Below are positions 1-8,713 of a stretch of DNA of 64,000 bases, piece after piece (position 1 is the first letter of the stretch; each line of letters starts with the position of its first letter). Made by a program: the position numbers and the translations under genes. The DNA is from Mesorhizobium huakuii (GTDB lineage Bacteria > Pseudomonadota > Alphaproteobacteria > Rhizobiales > Rhizobiaceae). The DNA lies in the NCBI RefSeq assembly GCF_030160235.1, contig NZ_BSNY01000041.1:1-64000 (forward strand), read 5' to 3'. The notes under the pieces are model-generated. The model made no database searches and was not told where the DNA came from. It saw nothing but the letters and a program-made list of their open reading frames with translations.

Positions 1-972
1 GGGCGCGGCTGCAGCCGGGGGCGGATTGGCCGGCGCATTCGTCGCGGTCGGCGGCGTCGTCAGCGCGGCGACGGATTCACCCTCGCCTACGCCGGTTTGT
101 CCACCGGCCGGGCCCGGGTCGGTCTCGCCGCCTTCGGGCGTCAGCCGCTGCGTGAATTTCGTCCCCTCGGCACCTGCCGCGGGCGCTGGCGCCGCGGCGG
201 CGTCGGTCGCCGGCTTGGCCGGCGCCGGTTTCACCGGTTCGGTCTTGGCGACGACCTTGCTGCCGTCCAGGCCCAGCATCTTGCTGAAGGCGCCCTTGTT
301 GAGCCAGATGCCATAACCGCCGCCGGCAACGACCAGCAAGGCGACGACGGCGGCGATCAGCCCGCCATAGCTGCGCTTGCGCTCGGCCGGGCGCAGGCGG
401 AAAGTATCGGCCGCCGCCGGCTCCTCATCGTTCGGGAAGACATCGGCGCGGCCATCGTCCTGGTCCGCATCCATGCCCGGCAAGGCATGGTCGGCGGGAT
501 CGGGGGCCGCCGGCTGTACCGGCGTGGGTTTCTGCCAGCTCGGCTCGGTCTTGGCTGCGGGCGGCGGCGCGGGCCGGTAAGGTTCCGGCGTGGCGGCAGG
601 CGGCGACGCGGGTCGGTAAGGCTCGGGCTTGGCGGCTGGCGGTGCCGGCCACGCCGGCTCCGCCTTCACCGGCTGGCGCGTGTGGCTCGGCTGGTTCTTG
701 TTGCGGTCGATCGAGGAGAAGATGTGTTCCAGCTCCGCGAGCGGGTCCGTTTCCGGCACGCTCTTGGCATACTCGCGCTCGACGCTCGTTATGGCGTTTT
801 CCAGTGAGCGCTTTTGCGCGCTTATGGCTTCGGTGGCCAGCGGCGGCGAATATTCCGCAAGCTTCTTGGCCAGCATGGAACGAACGCTCTCATAGATGCG
901 CGTACGCTTTTCGGGCGTCTCGTTGCCATGCTTGTCGAGCGCCTTTTTCAGAACAGCAACAAAATCTGCCAT
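1..972 (-). CDS. Proline/alanine-rich single-pass membrane protein, partial (C-terminus beyond the window)
   Basis: This minus-strand frame stays open from an ATG at 972 to the window edge, giving 324 codons without a stop. The N-terminal ~90 residues are charged and helical. A Pro/Ala-rich linker with repeated PEPYRPA-like units follows (about residues 100-185). One hydrophobic segment sits near residues 200-222 (core LIAAVVALLVVAGGGYGIW), followed by an Ala/Pro/Thr-rich, presumably periplasmic, tail. The layout suggests a membrane-anchored protein with a cytoplasmic N-domain. I do not recognise the family. It lies directly downstream of purA on the same strand (75-base gap). The long plus-strand frames opposite it are composition shadows. 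Confidence 0.75.
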   Translation of the reverse strand, partial: MADFVAVLKKALDKHGNETPEKRTRIYESVRSMLAKKLAEYSPPLATEAISAQKRSLENAITSVEREYAKSVPETDPLAELEHIFSSIDRNKNQPSHTRQPVKAEPAWPAPPAAKPEPYRPASPPAATPEPYRPAPPPAAKTEPSWQKPTPVQPAAPDPADHALPGMDADQDDGRADVFPNDEEPAAADTFRLRPAERKRSYGGLIAAVVALLVVAGGGYGIWLNKGAFSKMLGLDGSKVVAKTEPVKPAPAKPATDAAAAPAPAAGAEGTKFTQRLTPEGGETDPGPAGGQTGVGEGESVAALTTPPTATNAPANPPPAAAAP

Positions 973-1047
973 GCTTCAGTCGACCTGTATTTTGCTTCCG
1001 CGCCGGCCCCCGCAAATCAGCCGTGATGCCCGGAAAGGCTTCAGAAA

Positions 1048-2346
1048 CTAGTCTTGAAACGGATCGGTCACAAGTATCGTATCGTCCCGTTCCGGGCTGG
1101 TGGAGAGGAGTGCCACCGGCGCGCCGATCAACTCCTCTATGTATCGGACATATTTGACGGCCTGGGCCGGAAGGTCGTTCCAGCTGCGCGCGCCGGCAGT
1201 GGTGCCTTTCCACCCTTCCAGCGTCTCGTAGACCGGTTCGACACGGGCCTGCGCGCCCTGGCTGGCCGGCAAATAGTCGATCATCTCGCCGTCGAGGCGA
1301 TAGCCCGTGCAGACCTTGATCTCGTCCAGCCCGTCGAGCACGTCGAGCTTGGTCAGCGCGATGCCCTTGATGCCGTTGACGGCGACGGCCTGGCGCACCA
1401 GCACCGCGTCGAACCAGCCGCAGCGGCGCTTGCGCCCGGTGACGACGCCGAACTCATGGCCGCGCGTGCCGAGGAATTCGCCGATCTCGTTCTTCTGTTC
1501 GGTCGGGAACGGACCTTCGCCGACGCGTGTCGTGTAGGCCTTGGTGATGCCGAGCACATAGCCGATGGCGCCCGGACCGACGCCCGAGCCGGCTGCTGCC
1601 TGCCCGGCCACCGTGTTGGACGAGGTGACGAACGGATAGGTGCCGTGATCGATGTCGAGCAGCGTGCCTTGCGCGCCCTCGAACAGGATGCGTTCGCCGG
1701 CGCGGCGCTTGTCGTCCAGGATCTTCCAGACCCGGTCCATATAGGGCAGGATCTCGTCGGCGACCGAGGTCAATTCGGCCATGATCGCGTCATGCGTGAC
1801 TTCACCATGGCCAAGCCCGCGGCGCAGCGCATTGTGATGCGTCAGCAGCCTGTCGACCTTCAGGGGAAGCGTTTCCAAATCCGCCAGATCCATCACCCGC
1901 ACCGCGCGCCGACCCACCTTGTCCTCATAGGCCGGACCAATGCCCCGGCGGGTCGTGCCAATCTTCGTCCCGGAATTTGACGCGGCGTCCTCGCGGAATC
2001 CGTCCAGCTCCCGGTGCAGCGACAGGATAAGCGCTGTGTTTTCGGCTATTTTCAGGCGATCCGGCGTCACTTCGACGCCCTGCGCCTTGAGCTTGGCCAC
2101 TTCGGCCACGAAGGCATGCGGGTCGAAGACAACGCCATTGCCGATGATGGACAGCTTGCCCTGCCGCACGACGCCGGACGGCAACAACGACAGCTTGTAG
2201 ACCTTGCCGTCGACGACCAGCGTGTGGCCGGCATTGTGCCCACCCTGGAAACGCACCACGACATCGGCGCGCTCCGACAGCCAGTCGACGATCTTGCCCT
2301 TGCCTTCGTCGCCCCACTGCGAGCCGACGACCACCACATTGGCCAT
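1048..2346 (-). CDS. purA: Adenylosuccinate synthetase
   Basis: The 432-residue product catalyses GTP-dependent condensation of IMP and aspartate to adenylosuccinate, the first committed step to AMP, in the cytoplasm. The N-terminus carries the GTP-binding loop GDEGKGK (residues 12-18) followed by the family GGHNAGHT motif. Internal motifs [14 protein letters not shown] and [10 protein letters not shown] are also characteristic. Length matches alphaproteobacterial PurA. The frame stays open a further 48 codons upstream, but the ATG at 2346 begins [18 protein letters not shown] and has an AAGGGAA ribosome site 7 bases before it, so this start is preferred. Confidence 0.97.
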   Translation of the reverse strand: MANVVVVGSQWGDEGKGKIVDWLSERADVVVRFQGGHNAGHTLVVDGKVYKLSLLPSGVVRQGKLSIIGNGVVFDPHAFVAEVAKLKAQGVEVTPDRLKIAENTALILSLHRELDGFREDAASNSGTKIGTTRRGIGPAYEDKVGRRAVRVMDLADLETLPLKVDRLLTHHNALRRGLGHGEVTHDAIMAELTSVADEILPYMDRVWKILDDKRRAGERILFEGAQGTLLDIDHGTYPFVTSSNTVAGQAAAGSGVGPGAIGYVLGITKAYTTRVGEGPFPTEQKNEIGEFLGTRGHEFGVVTGRKRRCGWFDAVLVRQAVAVNGIKGIALTKLDVLDGLDEIKVCTGYRLDGEMIDYLPASQGAQARVEPVYETLEGWKGTTAGARSWNDLPAQAVKYVRYIEELIGAPVALLSTSPERDDTILVTDPFQD

Positions 2347-2559
2347 GTTTCTTTTCCCTTGAGACGCCGCCGAGCGGCTTGGATATGGTTCGAAACGACA
2401 GGCCTCTATAGCGTCAAGACCTCGCGAGTGCGACCTTTCTTTGCCGTCGAAAATGCCCTGAGGCACAACAATTTTCGGCTTTGACATCATTTACTTGGGC
2501 TGAGAGGGGCAATAGGCCGGCAAACACCGCGACGCATACGTCGCGGCCGGAATCCCGCG

Positions 2560-3471
2560 ATGCATCGAAGCGCCTATCTACTCCTGCTGCTCACCACCTT
2601 GCTGTGGGGTGGCAATTCCGTGGCCGGCAAGCTGGCGGTCGATCACGTCTCGCCAATGATGCTGGTCTTCCTGCGCTGGGTGCTGGCAGTGGCGATCCTG
2701 CTGCCGATCGGCTGGCGCACGATCCAGCAGGACTGGCCCGTGGTGCGCCGGCACTGGTTCATTCTGGCGGCACTCGGCGCCAGCGGCTTCACGCTGTTCA
2801 ACGTGATCTTCTACACGGCGCTGAACTATACGACGGCGATCAACGTCTCGATCGAACAGGCGGCGATGCCGATCCTGATCATGACGGCCAATTTCATCTT
2901 CTTCCGGCTGCGCGTGAACTGGGCGCAGATCGCCGGCGTCGTGCTGACCATTGCCGGCGTGATCCTGACCGCTTGCCACGGCGATCCGCGCCGGCTGCTG
3001 ACGCTGGAGCTCAATTTCGGCGACGCCATCATGCTGGTGGCGGTCGTCCTCTACAGCGGCTATTCGGTCGGGCTGCGGCTGAAGCCGGCGATGCGCTGGC
3101 AGAGCCTGATGCTGGCCATGTCGATCGCCGCGCTCATCACCTCGCTGCCCTTCGTGCTGTGGGAGGTCGCAGCCGGCAAGGCCATCGTGCCCGACGCGCG
3201 CGGCTGGACGGTCATCGTCTACACCGCGATCGGCGCCTCGGTCGTCTCGCAGATAACCTACATCAGGGGCAACGAGCTGATCGGCGCCAACCGCGCCGGC
3301 CTGTTCATCAATTTGGTGCCGATCTTCGGCACGCTGCTTTCGGTGCTGATCGTCGGCGAGACGTTCCAGCTCTATCAGGCGCTGGCGCTGGTCCTCGTGC
3401 TGGGTGGCATCGGGCTTGCCGAACATAGCGGGCGCAAGATGGCGGTGCCCCCGCGGGCCAAGGCGCGCTGA
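2560..3471 (+). CDS. EamA-family (DMT) transporter
   Basis: The 303-residue protein has about ten hydrophobic segments arranged as two EamA repeats. The first begins at the N-terminus with LLWGGNSVAGKLAVD. The second contains the family-typical segment ending AGLFINLVPIFGTLLSVL. Such inner-membrane proteins export small metabolites or amino acids, but the substrate cannot be read from sequence. It is divergent from purA and convergent with serA, so it is probably a single-gene unit. The start is the first ATG of a frame that begins directly with the hydrophobic segment; the ribosome site is weak. Confidence 0.88.
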   Translation: MHRSAYLLLLLTTLLWGGNSVAGKLAVDHVSPMMLVFLRWVLAVAILLPIGWRTIQQDWPVVRRHWFILAALGASGFTLFNVIFYTALNYTTAINVSIEQAAMPILIMTANFIFFRLRVNWAQIAGVVLTIAGVILTACHGDPRRLLTLELNFGDAIMLVAVVLYSGYSVGLRLKPAMRWQSLMLAMSIAALITSLPFVLWEVAAGKAIVPDARGWTVIVYTAIGASVVSQITYIRGNELIGANRAGLFINLVPIFGTLLSVLIVGETFQLYQALALVLVLGGIGLAEHSGRKMAVPPRAKAR

Positions 3472-3525
3472 GCAGCAAGAAGGCGCGGCAAACGCCGCGC
3501 CTTCCGATCTTGGCGAAAGCCGGGA

Positions 3526-5127
3526 TCAGATCCCGCCGACGTCGAACTGCAGCCGCTTGGCAGAATCGATCGACTTGTGCGCCCGCACCTGCTCCAGCAC
3601 CTTTTCCGGGAACGGCGCGTCAAGATAGAGCAGTGCGATGGCGTCGCCGCCCGGCCGGTTGCGACCAAGCTGGAAATTGGCGATGTTGACGCCATTCTCG
3701 CCGCACACAGTGCCGAGCAGGCCGATGATGCCGGGCGCATCGGCATTGGTGGTGTAGAGCATGTGCTGGCCGACCTCGGCGTCGAGGTTGATGCCCTTGA
3801 TCTGGATGAAGCGCGGCTTGCCATCGGAGAAGCAGGTGCCGGCGATCGAGCGCGTCCTGTGTTCGGTCTTGACCGTCAGCTTGATGTAGCCGTCGAACAC
3901 GCCCGACTTGTCGCGCTTGACCTCGGCGACGATGATGCCGCGCTCCTTCACCATGATCGGCGCCGAAACCATGTTGACGTCGGCGACCTGCGGCCGGATC
4001 AGCCCGGCCAGCGTCGCGCTGATCAGCGCGCGCGTGTTCATCGTCGCGGTGGAGCCGTCGAACAGGATCTCGACCTCCTTGATCGGATCCTCGGTGACCT
4101 GGCCGACAAACGCGCCGAGCACTTCGGCGAGCTTGACGAAGGGCTTCAGCCGCGGCGCTTCTTCGGCCGTGATCGACGGCATGTTGATGGCGTTGGAGAC
4201 GGCGCCCTTGATCAGATAGTCCGACATCTGCTCGGCGACCTGCAGCGCGACATTCTCCTGCGCTTCCGCCGTCGAGGCGCCGAGATGCGGCGTCGCGACC
4301 ACGTTTTCCATGCCGAACAAGGCGTTCTGCTCGGCCGGCTCCACCTCGAACACGTCGATGCCGGCGCCCGCCACCTTGCCGCTCTTCAGCGCCGCGATCA
4401 GATCGGCCTCGACGACCAGCCCGCCGCGCGCGCAATTGATGATGCGCACGCCGTTCTTCATCTTGGCGATTGCCGCGGCATCGATGATGTTGCGCGTCTT
4501 GTCGGTCAGCGGCGTGTGCAGCGTGATGAAGTCGGCGCGGGCGAACAGCTCCTCCAGTTCCACCTTGTCGACGCCGAGCTCCTCGGCACGCTTGTCCGAC
4601 AGGAACGGGTCGAAGGCGATGACATGCATCTTCAGGCCGACGCCGCGTGTGGCGACGATCGAGCCGATATTGCCGCAGCCGATGACGCCCAGCGTCTTGC
4701 CGGTGATCTCGACGCCCATGAAACGGTTCTTCTCCCACTTGCCGGCATGGGTCGAGGCGTTGGCTTCCGGGATCTGGCGCGCCAGGGCGAAGATCATCGC
4801 CACGGCATGCTCGGCTGTGGTGATCGAATTGCCGAAGGGCGTGTTCATCACGATGATACCCTTGCGGCTCGCCGCCGGGATATCGACATTGTCGACGCCG
4901 ATGCCGGCGCGGCCGATGACCTTGAGCCTGGTGGCGGCGTTGATCAGCTTTTCGGTGACCTTGGTCGCCGAGCGGATGGCAAGGCCGTCATACTGGTCGA
5001 TCACTTCGAGCAGCTTTTCCTTGTCCTTGCCGAGGTCGGGCAGATAGTCGACCTCGACGCCGCGATCCTTGAAGATCTGCACGGCGGTGGGAGAGAGTTT
5101 GTCAGAGACGAGAACGCGGGGCGCCAT
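3526..5127 (-). CDS. serA: D-3-phosphoglycerate dehydrogenase
   Basis: The 533-residue enzyme oxidises 3-phosphoglycerate with NAD+, the first step of serine synthesis. The Rossmann motif GCGNIG spans 150-155. The catalytic arginine lies in CARGG (R234), the partner glutamate near 263 and the histidine in ATPHLGAS (H281). An intervening domain and a C-terminal ACT domain (about 455-530, with DAPGIIGLLGTVCGENGVNI) make it the long type. The ACT domain suggests allosteric control. The ATG at 5127 is chosen because the protein begins MAPRVLVSDKLS and an AGGAGG-like site precedes it; upstream in-frame sequence is shadow. It follows serC by 62 bases on the same strand, so the two likely form an operon. 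Confidence 0.97.
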   Translation of the reverse strand: MAPRVLVSDKLSPTAVQIFKDRGVEVDYLPDLGKDKEKLLEVIDQYDGLAIRSATKVTEKLINAATRLKVIGRAGIGVDNVDIPAASRKGIIVMNTPFGNSITTAEHAVAMIFALARQIPEANASTHAGKWEKNRFMGVEITGKTLGVIGCGNIGSIVATRGVGLKMHVIAFDPFLSDKRAEELGVDKVELEELFARADFITLHTPLTDKTRNIIDAAAIAKMKNGVRIINCARGGLVVEADLIAALKSGKVAGAGIDVFEVEPAEQNALFGMENVVATPHLGASTAEAQENVALQVAEQMSDYLIKGAVSNAINMPSITAEEAPRLKPFVKLAEVLGAFVGQVTEDPIKEVEILFDGSTATMNTRALISATLAGLIRPQVADVNMVSAPIMVKERGIIVAEVKRDKSGVFDGYIKLTVKTEHRTRSIAGTCFSDGKPRFIQIKGINLDAEVGQHMLYTTNADAPGIIGLLGTVCGENGVNIANFQLGRNRPGGDAIALLYLDAPFPEKVLEQVRAHKSIDSAKRLQFDVGGI

Positions 5128-5189
5128 GGCGGCCTCCTTGAAATGGGATTGATCCGGGAATGGGCGGCCCGCAGGCCGCCACGGAAGTC

Positions 5190-6365
5190 TCAGGCCGCCG
5201 CTTTCAGCGACGCCTTCTGCGCGGCGAAAGCCCACTCGAGCCAGGGCAGCAGCGCCTCGAGATCCGACGTCTCGACCGTCGCACCACACCAGATACGCAG
5301 TCCCGGAGGCGCGTCGCGATAGGAGCCGATGTCATAGGCGACACCTTCCTTGTCGAGCGCCGAGACCAGCCCCTTGGCGAAAGCCGCCTGACCGTCGGCG
5401 TCGAGCGCCGCGATATCCGGATCGGTGAAGGACAGGCAGACCGACGTGTTCGACCGCGTCTCCGGCTGGACGGCGAGATGACCGAGCCACGAGGACCTGT
5501 CGACGAATCCGTCGAGCACGGCGGCATTGGCATCCGCCCTGGCGACCAGCGCATCGAGGCCGCCGATCGACTTCGCCCAGTGCAGCGCGTCGAGATAGTC
5601 CTCGACGCACAGCATCGACGGCGTGTTGATGGTCTCGCCCTTGAAGATGCCCTCGATCAGCTTGCCGCCGGAGGTCAGGCGGAAGATTTTCGGCAGCGGC
5701 CATGCAGGCTTGTAGCTCTCCAGCCGCGCAACGGCGCGGGGCGACAGGATCAGTATGCCATGCGCGCCCTCGCCGCCCAACACTTTCTGCCAGGAGAAGG
5801 TAACGACATCGAGCTTTTCGAAATCGAGCCTTTGCGCGAACGCCGCCGAAGTGGCGTCGCAGATGGTCAGGCCCTTGCGGTCGGCAGGAATGAAATCACC
5901 GTTCGGCACGCGCACGCCAGAGGTCGTGCCGTTCCAGGTGAAGACCACGTCGCGGTCGAAATCGATCTTGGCCAGATCCGGCAATTCGCCGTAGCCGGCC
6001 TCGAGCTTGCGCACGTCGGGCAGCTTGAGTTGCTTGACCACATCGGTGACCCAGCCGGAGCCGAAGCTTTCCCAGGCGACCATGTCGACGCCGCGCTCGC
6101 CGAGCAGCGACCACAGCGCCATCTCGACGGCGCCCGTGTCCGACGCCGGCACGATGCCGATGCGGTAGTCGGCCGGAACCTGGAGGATTTCGCGCGTCAG
6201 CTCGATCGCCTGTTCGAGCTTGGTCTTGCCGATCTTGGCGCGATGGGAACGGCCGAGCGCGGCATTCTTCAGCGCCTCGACCGACCAGCCGGGGCGTTTT
6301 GCGCAGGGACCTGAGGAGAAATTGGGGTTTGCCGGACGGAATCCGGGCTTCGTATGCGTCGTCAT
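5190..6365 (-). CDS. serC: Phosphoserine aminotransferase
   Basis: The 391-residue PLP enzyme converts 3-phosphohydroxypyruvate and glutamate to phosphoserine, the step after SerA. The PLP-binding lysine is K194 within [10 protein letters not shown]. The N-terminus has the family motif [12 protein letters not shown], and DATSAAFA (about 170-177) supplies the cofactor aspartate. It is the upstream gene of the serC-serA pair. The start lies just downstream of a structured leader that holds the ribosome site (see 6366-6420). Confidence 0.96.
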   Translation of the reverse strand: MTTHTKPGFRPANPNFSSGPCAKRPGWSVEALKNAALGRSHRAKIGKTKLEQAIELTREILQVPADYRIGIVPASDTGAVEMALWSLLGERGVDMVAWESFGSGWVTDVVKQLKLPDVRKLEAGYGELPDLAKIDFDRDVVFTWNGTTSGVRVPNGDFIPADRKGLTICDATSAAFAQRLDFEKLDVVTFSWQKVLGGEGAHGILILSPRAVARLESYKPAWPLPKIFRLTSGGKLIEGIFKGETINTPSMLCVEDYLDALHWAKSIGGLDALVARADANAAVLDGFVDRSSWLGHLAVQPETRSNTSVCLSFTDPDIAALDADGQAAFAKGLVSALDKEGVAYDIGSYRDAPPGLRIWCGATVETSDLEALLPWLEWAFAAQKASLKAAA

Positions 6366-6420
6366 CGTGGTCTATCCTTCCAGATAGTGGCCCCTCGTTG
6401 GGGAGGGGTGGCCCACGGAC
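6366..6420 (-). promoter_or_regulatory. Structured serC 5' leader (serC RNA motif candidate)
   Basis: Read on the minus strand, the ~55-nt leader forms two hairpins. The first has arms CCCCUC/GAGGGG (6403-6408 with 6391-6396) flanked by GUGG/CCAC. The second has CUAUC/GAUAG arms around a loop containing GGAAG, so the ribosome site sits in the second hairpin. A conserved 'serC' RNA motif of two stems upstream of serC is known in Rhizobiales. The match here is from memory of that motif and its position, not from a covariance search. Confidence 0.65.
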
Positions 6421-6423
6421 GGC

Positions 6424-6451
6424 GATATGCGTTCAGGCCTCGGGCGTCAAG
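6424..6451 (-). promoter_or_regulatory. Sigma-70-type promoter of serC-serA
   Basis: On the minus strand CTTGAC (6451-6446) and CATATC (6429-6424) are 16 bases apart. They resemble the rhizobial housekeeping consensus CTTGAC and CTATAT. Transcription would start near 6417, just before the structured leader. Confidence 0.6.
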
Positions 6452-6510
6452 AGGAAAGTTTTTGTCGCTGCCGGGATACCGGCGATCCGCGATCAGGATC
6501 GCGTGATTTC

Positions 6511-6543
6511 AAACGCGAACGGCGGACCACTGGGATCCGCCGC
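6511..6543 (-). terminator. Probable intrinsic terminator of the outer-membrane gene at 6567
   Basis: On the minus strand a GC-rich stem (GGCGGATCC against GGTCCGCC, one bulged base) at 6541-6521 is followed by GTTCGCGTTT. The T-tract is imperfect, hence moderate confidence. Confidence 0.45.
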
Positions 6544-6566
6544 CAAAATCCTGATCTGTCCCAAGC

Positions 6567-7349
6567 CTACCAGAGATCGTAGCGCAGCCCGAGCTTGACC
6601 TGGTGATTGCTGATCCCCTTTTTGACCGGAAAGGAGGTCAGGCTTTCGGCCGTCACATATTCGGCATCCGGAGCGGAGAAATACTGATAGCCCAGATCGA
6701 CGGAAACGTTCTTCGTCACCTGGTAGGCAAGGCCCGCATTCAGCGTATAGGCCAAGGAGTATTGCGTCTTGTTGTCCTGCACGTTGAAACTGTTGGCGGG
6801 GACATTGTTGTCCGTGTAGCGCGCCGAAAGCTTGTGCGTGCTGCGCACGACACCGATACCGGCGCCGAGATAAGGCGTGATCCCGACATATGTGCCGAGA
6901 TCGACATAGCCATTGAGCAGCCCCGAGAAGGCGTAATTCTTCAACGATACCGATGCCACGGTCGGCAATGTCGGCAACGTTATGACCGCTGTATCATTAT
7001 AGCTGGCGCTGGCGTTGTTGCCGGGCAGATAGCCGAAGTTGAGATCGGCGCGAAGGTAATCGTTGAAATGATATCCGAAGCCGACGCTCGCAAATAATGC
7101 GTCTTCGCTCTCACCAAAGCTTTCGTTGTTGATCGTTGACGGGAAGGTGAAATCCCCATTTTCGAAGCTCTTCTGCACCAGATAGGAGACGTCGCCGCGC
7201 AGATACCAGCCGGAACCGACCTCGACCGGCACATAGTCGGGCGCCTGGTCGGCGTAGATCGGTGGATCGTAGTCGGCGGCGAATGCCGGTGTCAGCGGCA
7301 AGAGGCCGAGTCCGGCAAGCGCCAGCACAATACGCGATATGAGTGTCAT
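6567..7349 (-). CDS. Outer-membrane beta-barrel protein, Omp25/Omp31-like
   Basis: The 260-residue precursor begins MTLISRIVLALAGLGLLPL and has a signal peptide ending AFA before ADYDPP. The mature part alternates aromatic and small residues as in eight-stranded barrels. Examples are GWYLRGDVSYLVQ, VGFGYHFNDYLRADLNFGY, ITPYLGAGIGV and VSVDLGYQYFS. It ends LGLRYDLW with a C-terminal aromatic residue, as outer-membrane proteins do. It is a paralogue of the gene at 7602. The ATG at 7349 follows a GGGGA ribosome site. A perfect CtrA-type box lies 82 bases upstream. Confidence 0.88.
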   Translation of the reverse strand: MTLISRIVLALAGLGLLPLTPAFAADYDPPIYADQAPDYVPVEVGSGWYLRGDVSYLVQKSFENGDFTFPSTINNESFGESEDALFASVGFGYHFNDYLRADLNFGYLPGNNASASYNDTAVITLPTLPTVASVSLKNYAFSGLLNGYVDLGTYVGITPYLGAGIGVVRSTHKLSARYTDNNVPANSFNVQDNKTQYSLAYTLNAGLAYQVTKNVSVDLGYQYFSAPDAEYVTAESLTSFPVKKGISNHQVKLGLRYDLW

Positions 7350-7417
7350 GGTCCCCGACTCCCGGATTTTACGACAGCTGCAACCAACACGGCAGCCATC
7401 GTTTTCAGAGAGCATTG

Positions 7418-7445
7418 TTAACCATAGTGGTTAAGTCGCGGTTAA
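7418..7445 (-). promoter_or_regulatory. CtrA-type box and overlapping TTAACCA palindrome
   Basis: TTAA (7431-7434), seven bases, then TTAA (7442-7445) matches the CtrA consensus TTAA-N7-TTAA exactly. The overlapping stretch TTAACCA-TAG-TGGTTAA (7418-7434) is a perfect 7-bp inverted repeat. The box ends 82 bases before the start codon of the barrel gene at 7349. CtrA as binder is inferred from the consensus. Confidence 0.65.
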
Positions 7446-7544
7446 GGCTAACAGAGCGTTAGCGAATTGATTTCGCTGACGCATGTCGCCCAAAATGACC
7501 TTCGTTTCGAGGCGATGCTCCAGGTCCCTCATCAGCGCCGGCTC

Positions 7545-7576
7545 AAACGAAAACCGCCCGGCTGAGCCGGGCGGTT
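7545..7576 (-). terminator. Intrinsic terminator of the barrel gene at 7602
   Basis: An 11-bp perfect stem (AACCGCCCGGC, 7552-7562, with GCCGGGCGGTT, 7566-7576) and a 3-base loop is followed on the minus strand by TTTTCGTTT. Confidence 0.85.
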
Positions 7577-7601
7577 CGCGACCATTCGAGGCAGGAAAGT
7601 C

Positions 7602-8462
7602 TTACTTGGTGTAGATCGGCTCGGGTTCGGGCTGGTAGGCCACCGGTACGCTGCACCCGTTGTTGCCGCCAAACTGATAGCGGAGGCCGCCACGCACTTC
7701 GTGGGTGCTGAAGCCGTGATCGAAGCCCGGCCCGGCGCCCGGCGTGGCGCCGCTTGGACCATACTCGAACATGCGACCGCCCTGGATATGGGAGAAGCGG
7801 TAGCCAGCATCGAGGATGACCTTGTCGGTCAGGCAGTAGGAGGCGCCGGCCATGACCGCGTAGGCGAAGCGCCAGCTGGATACTCCCGGGTTGGACTCGG
7901 TGGCGCCCGGGGTCGGGTCGTAGACGGTATCCCACTTGACGCGCGCGCCGCCGATACCGGCGCCGACATAAGGCGTGATGCCGTGCCAGGTGCCGATATC
8001 GACATAGGCATTGGCGAGCAGCAGCAGGGCGCTCATCTTCGACGCTTCGACCGAGGTCGAGACCAGATCCGAGGTGGCGCCGTTGAAGTTCGACTTGAAC
8101 CAATAGTCGGCGGTCAGATCGGTGCGGAAGTGTTCGTTGATCTTGTAGCCGACACCGGCGCCGAGCGAGAAGCCGCCCTTGAGCTTGCCATAGTCGAAGG
8201 ACTTGCTGCCAGCGACCCCGACAGGAGGTCCGCAAGGGCAAGGTGCCGCGCCATAGGTGATGTAGTCGATGTCACCCATCTTCGACTTGTGATAGTCGAT
8301 GTCGCCACGGATATACCAGCCGCCGACGTCGACCGGCTGCTCGTAGACTGGTGGTGGCGGCGCCTCTTCGACCTGCGGCTCAGGCAGGTCGGCTGCGAAC
8401 ACCGGCCAGGCCAGGCCCGCGAACAGCAACGCGAACAGGGCCTTTCTTGCTGTATTGAACAT
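7602..8462 (-). CDS. Outer-membrane beta-barrel protein, Omp25/Omp31-like paralogue
   Basis: The 286-residue precursor begins MFNTARKALFALLFAGLAWP, with a signal peptide ending VFA before ADLPEP. A short Pro/Glu-rich stretch (VEEAPPPPVYEQP) precedes the barrel. Barrel strands include GWYIRGDIDYHKSK, GAGVGYKINEHFRTDLTADYW and ITPYVGAGIGGARVKW, clearly related to the gene at 6567. It has two CxC-like cysteines near residue 75 and extends past the barrel with a Pro/Glu-rich end, PEPEPIYTK. The ATG at 8462 has AGGGG eight bases upstream; a GTG nine bases earlier would sit on that site. A perfect CtrA-type box lies 83 bases upstream. Confidence 0.88.
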   Translation of the reverse strand: MFNTARKALFALLFAGLAWPVFAADLPEPQVEEAPPPPVYEQPVDVGGWYIRGDIDYHKSKMGDIDYITYGAAPCPCGPPVGVAGSKSFDYGKLKGGFSLGAGVGYKINEHFRTDLTADYWFKSNFNGATSDLVSTSVEASKMSALLLLANAYVDIGTWHGITPYVGAGIGGARVKWDTVYDPTPGATESNPGVSSWRFAYAVMAGASYCLTDKVILDAGYRFSHIQGGRMFEYGPSGATPGAGPGFDHGFSTHEVRGGLRYQFGGNNGCSVPVAYQPEPEPIYTK

Positions 8463-8544
8463 GCTTGTCACCCCTAGGAACCCTCGGCACGCGATCGCGT
8501 CCGAACGAGATTGGCTTTCAGGCGTGGATAATGAATTGGAAAAG

Positions 8545-8573
8545 TTAAAAGGCGTTTAACCCTGTCGATTAAC
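8545..8573 (-). promoter_or_regulatory. CtrA-type box upstream of the second barrel gene
   Basis: TTAA (8545-8548), seven bases, then TTAAC (8556-8560) is an exact TTAA-N7-TTAAC. A third TTAAC (8569-8573) lies nine bases further. The distance to the start codon at 8462 is 83 bases, nearly the same as for the paralogue at 7349. Confidence 0.65.
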
Positions 8574-8713
8574 CACGAATCTCTAAAATTCGAGGAATCC
8601 GGGAATGATTTCGATAGTAAGGGGGTCGGTCCCCGGCCAATAAAAAGCCCACCGAAATGGCGGGCCTTGATGCAACCGGAACGGTGGTGTGACGCGCCTC
8701 GGCGCGCCGGAGA

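Noticed and set aside
2490-2559. GGCTGAGAGG resembling part of a TPP riboswitch upstream of the EamA transporter
   Set aside because: The second conserved TPP block (ACCUGAUC...GGUUAAUACC type) is absent and no thiamine gene follows, so the match is a short coincidence.
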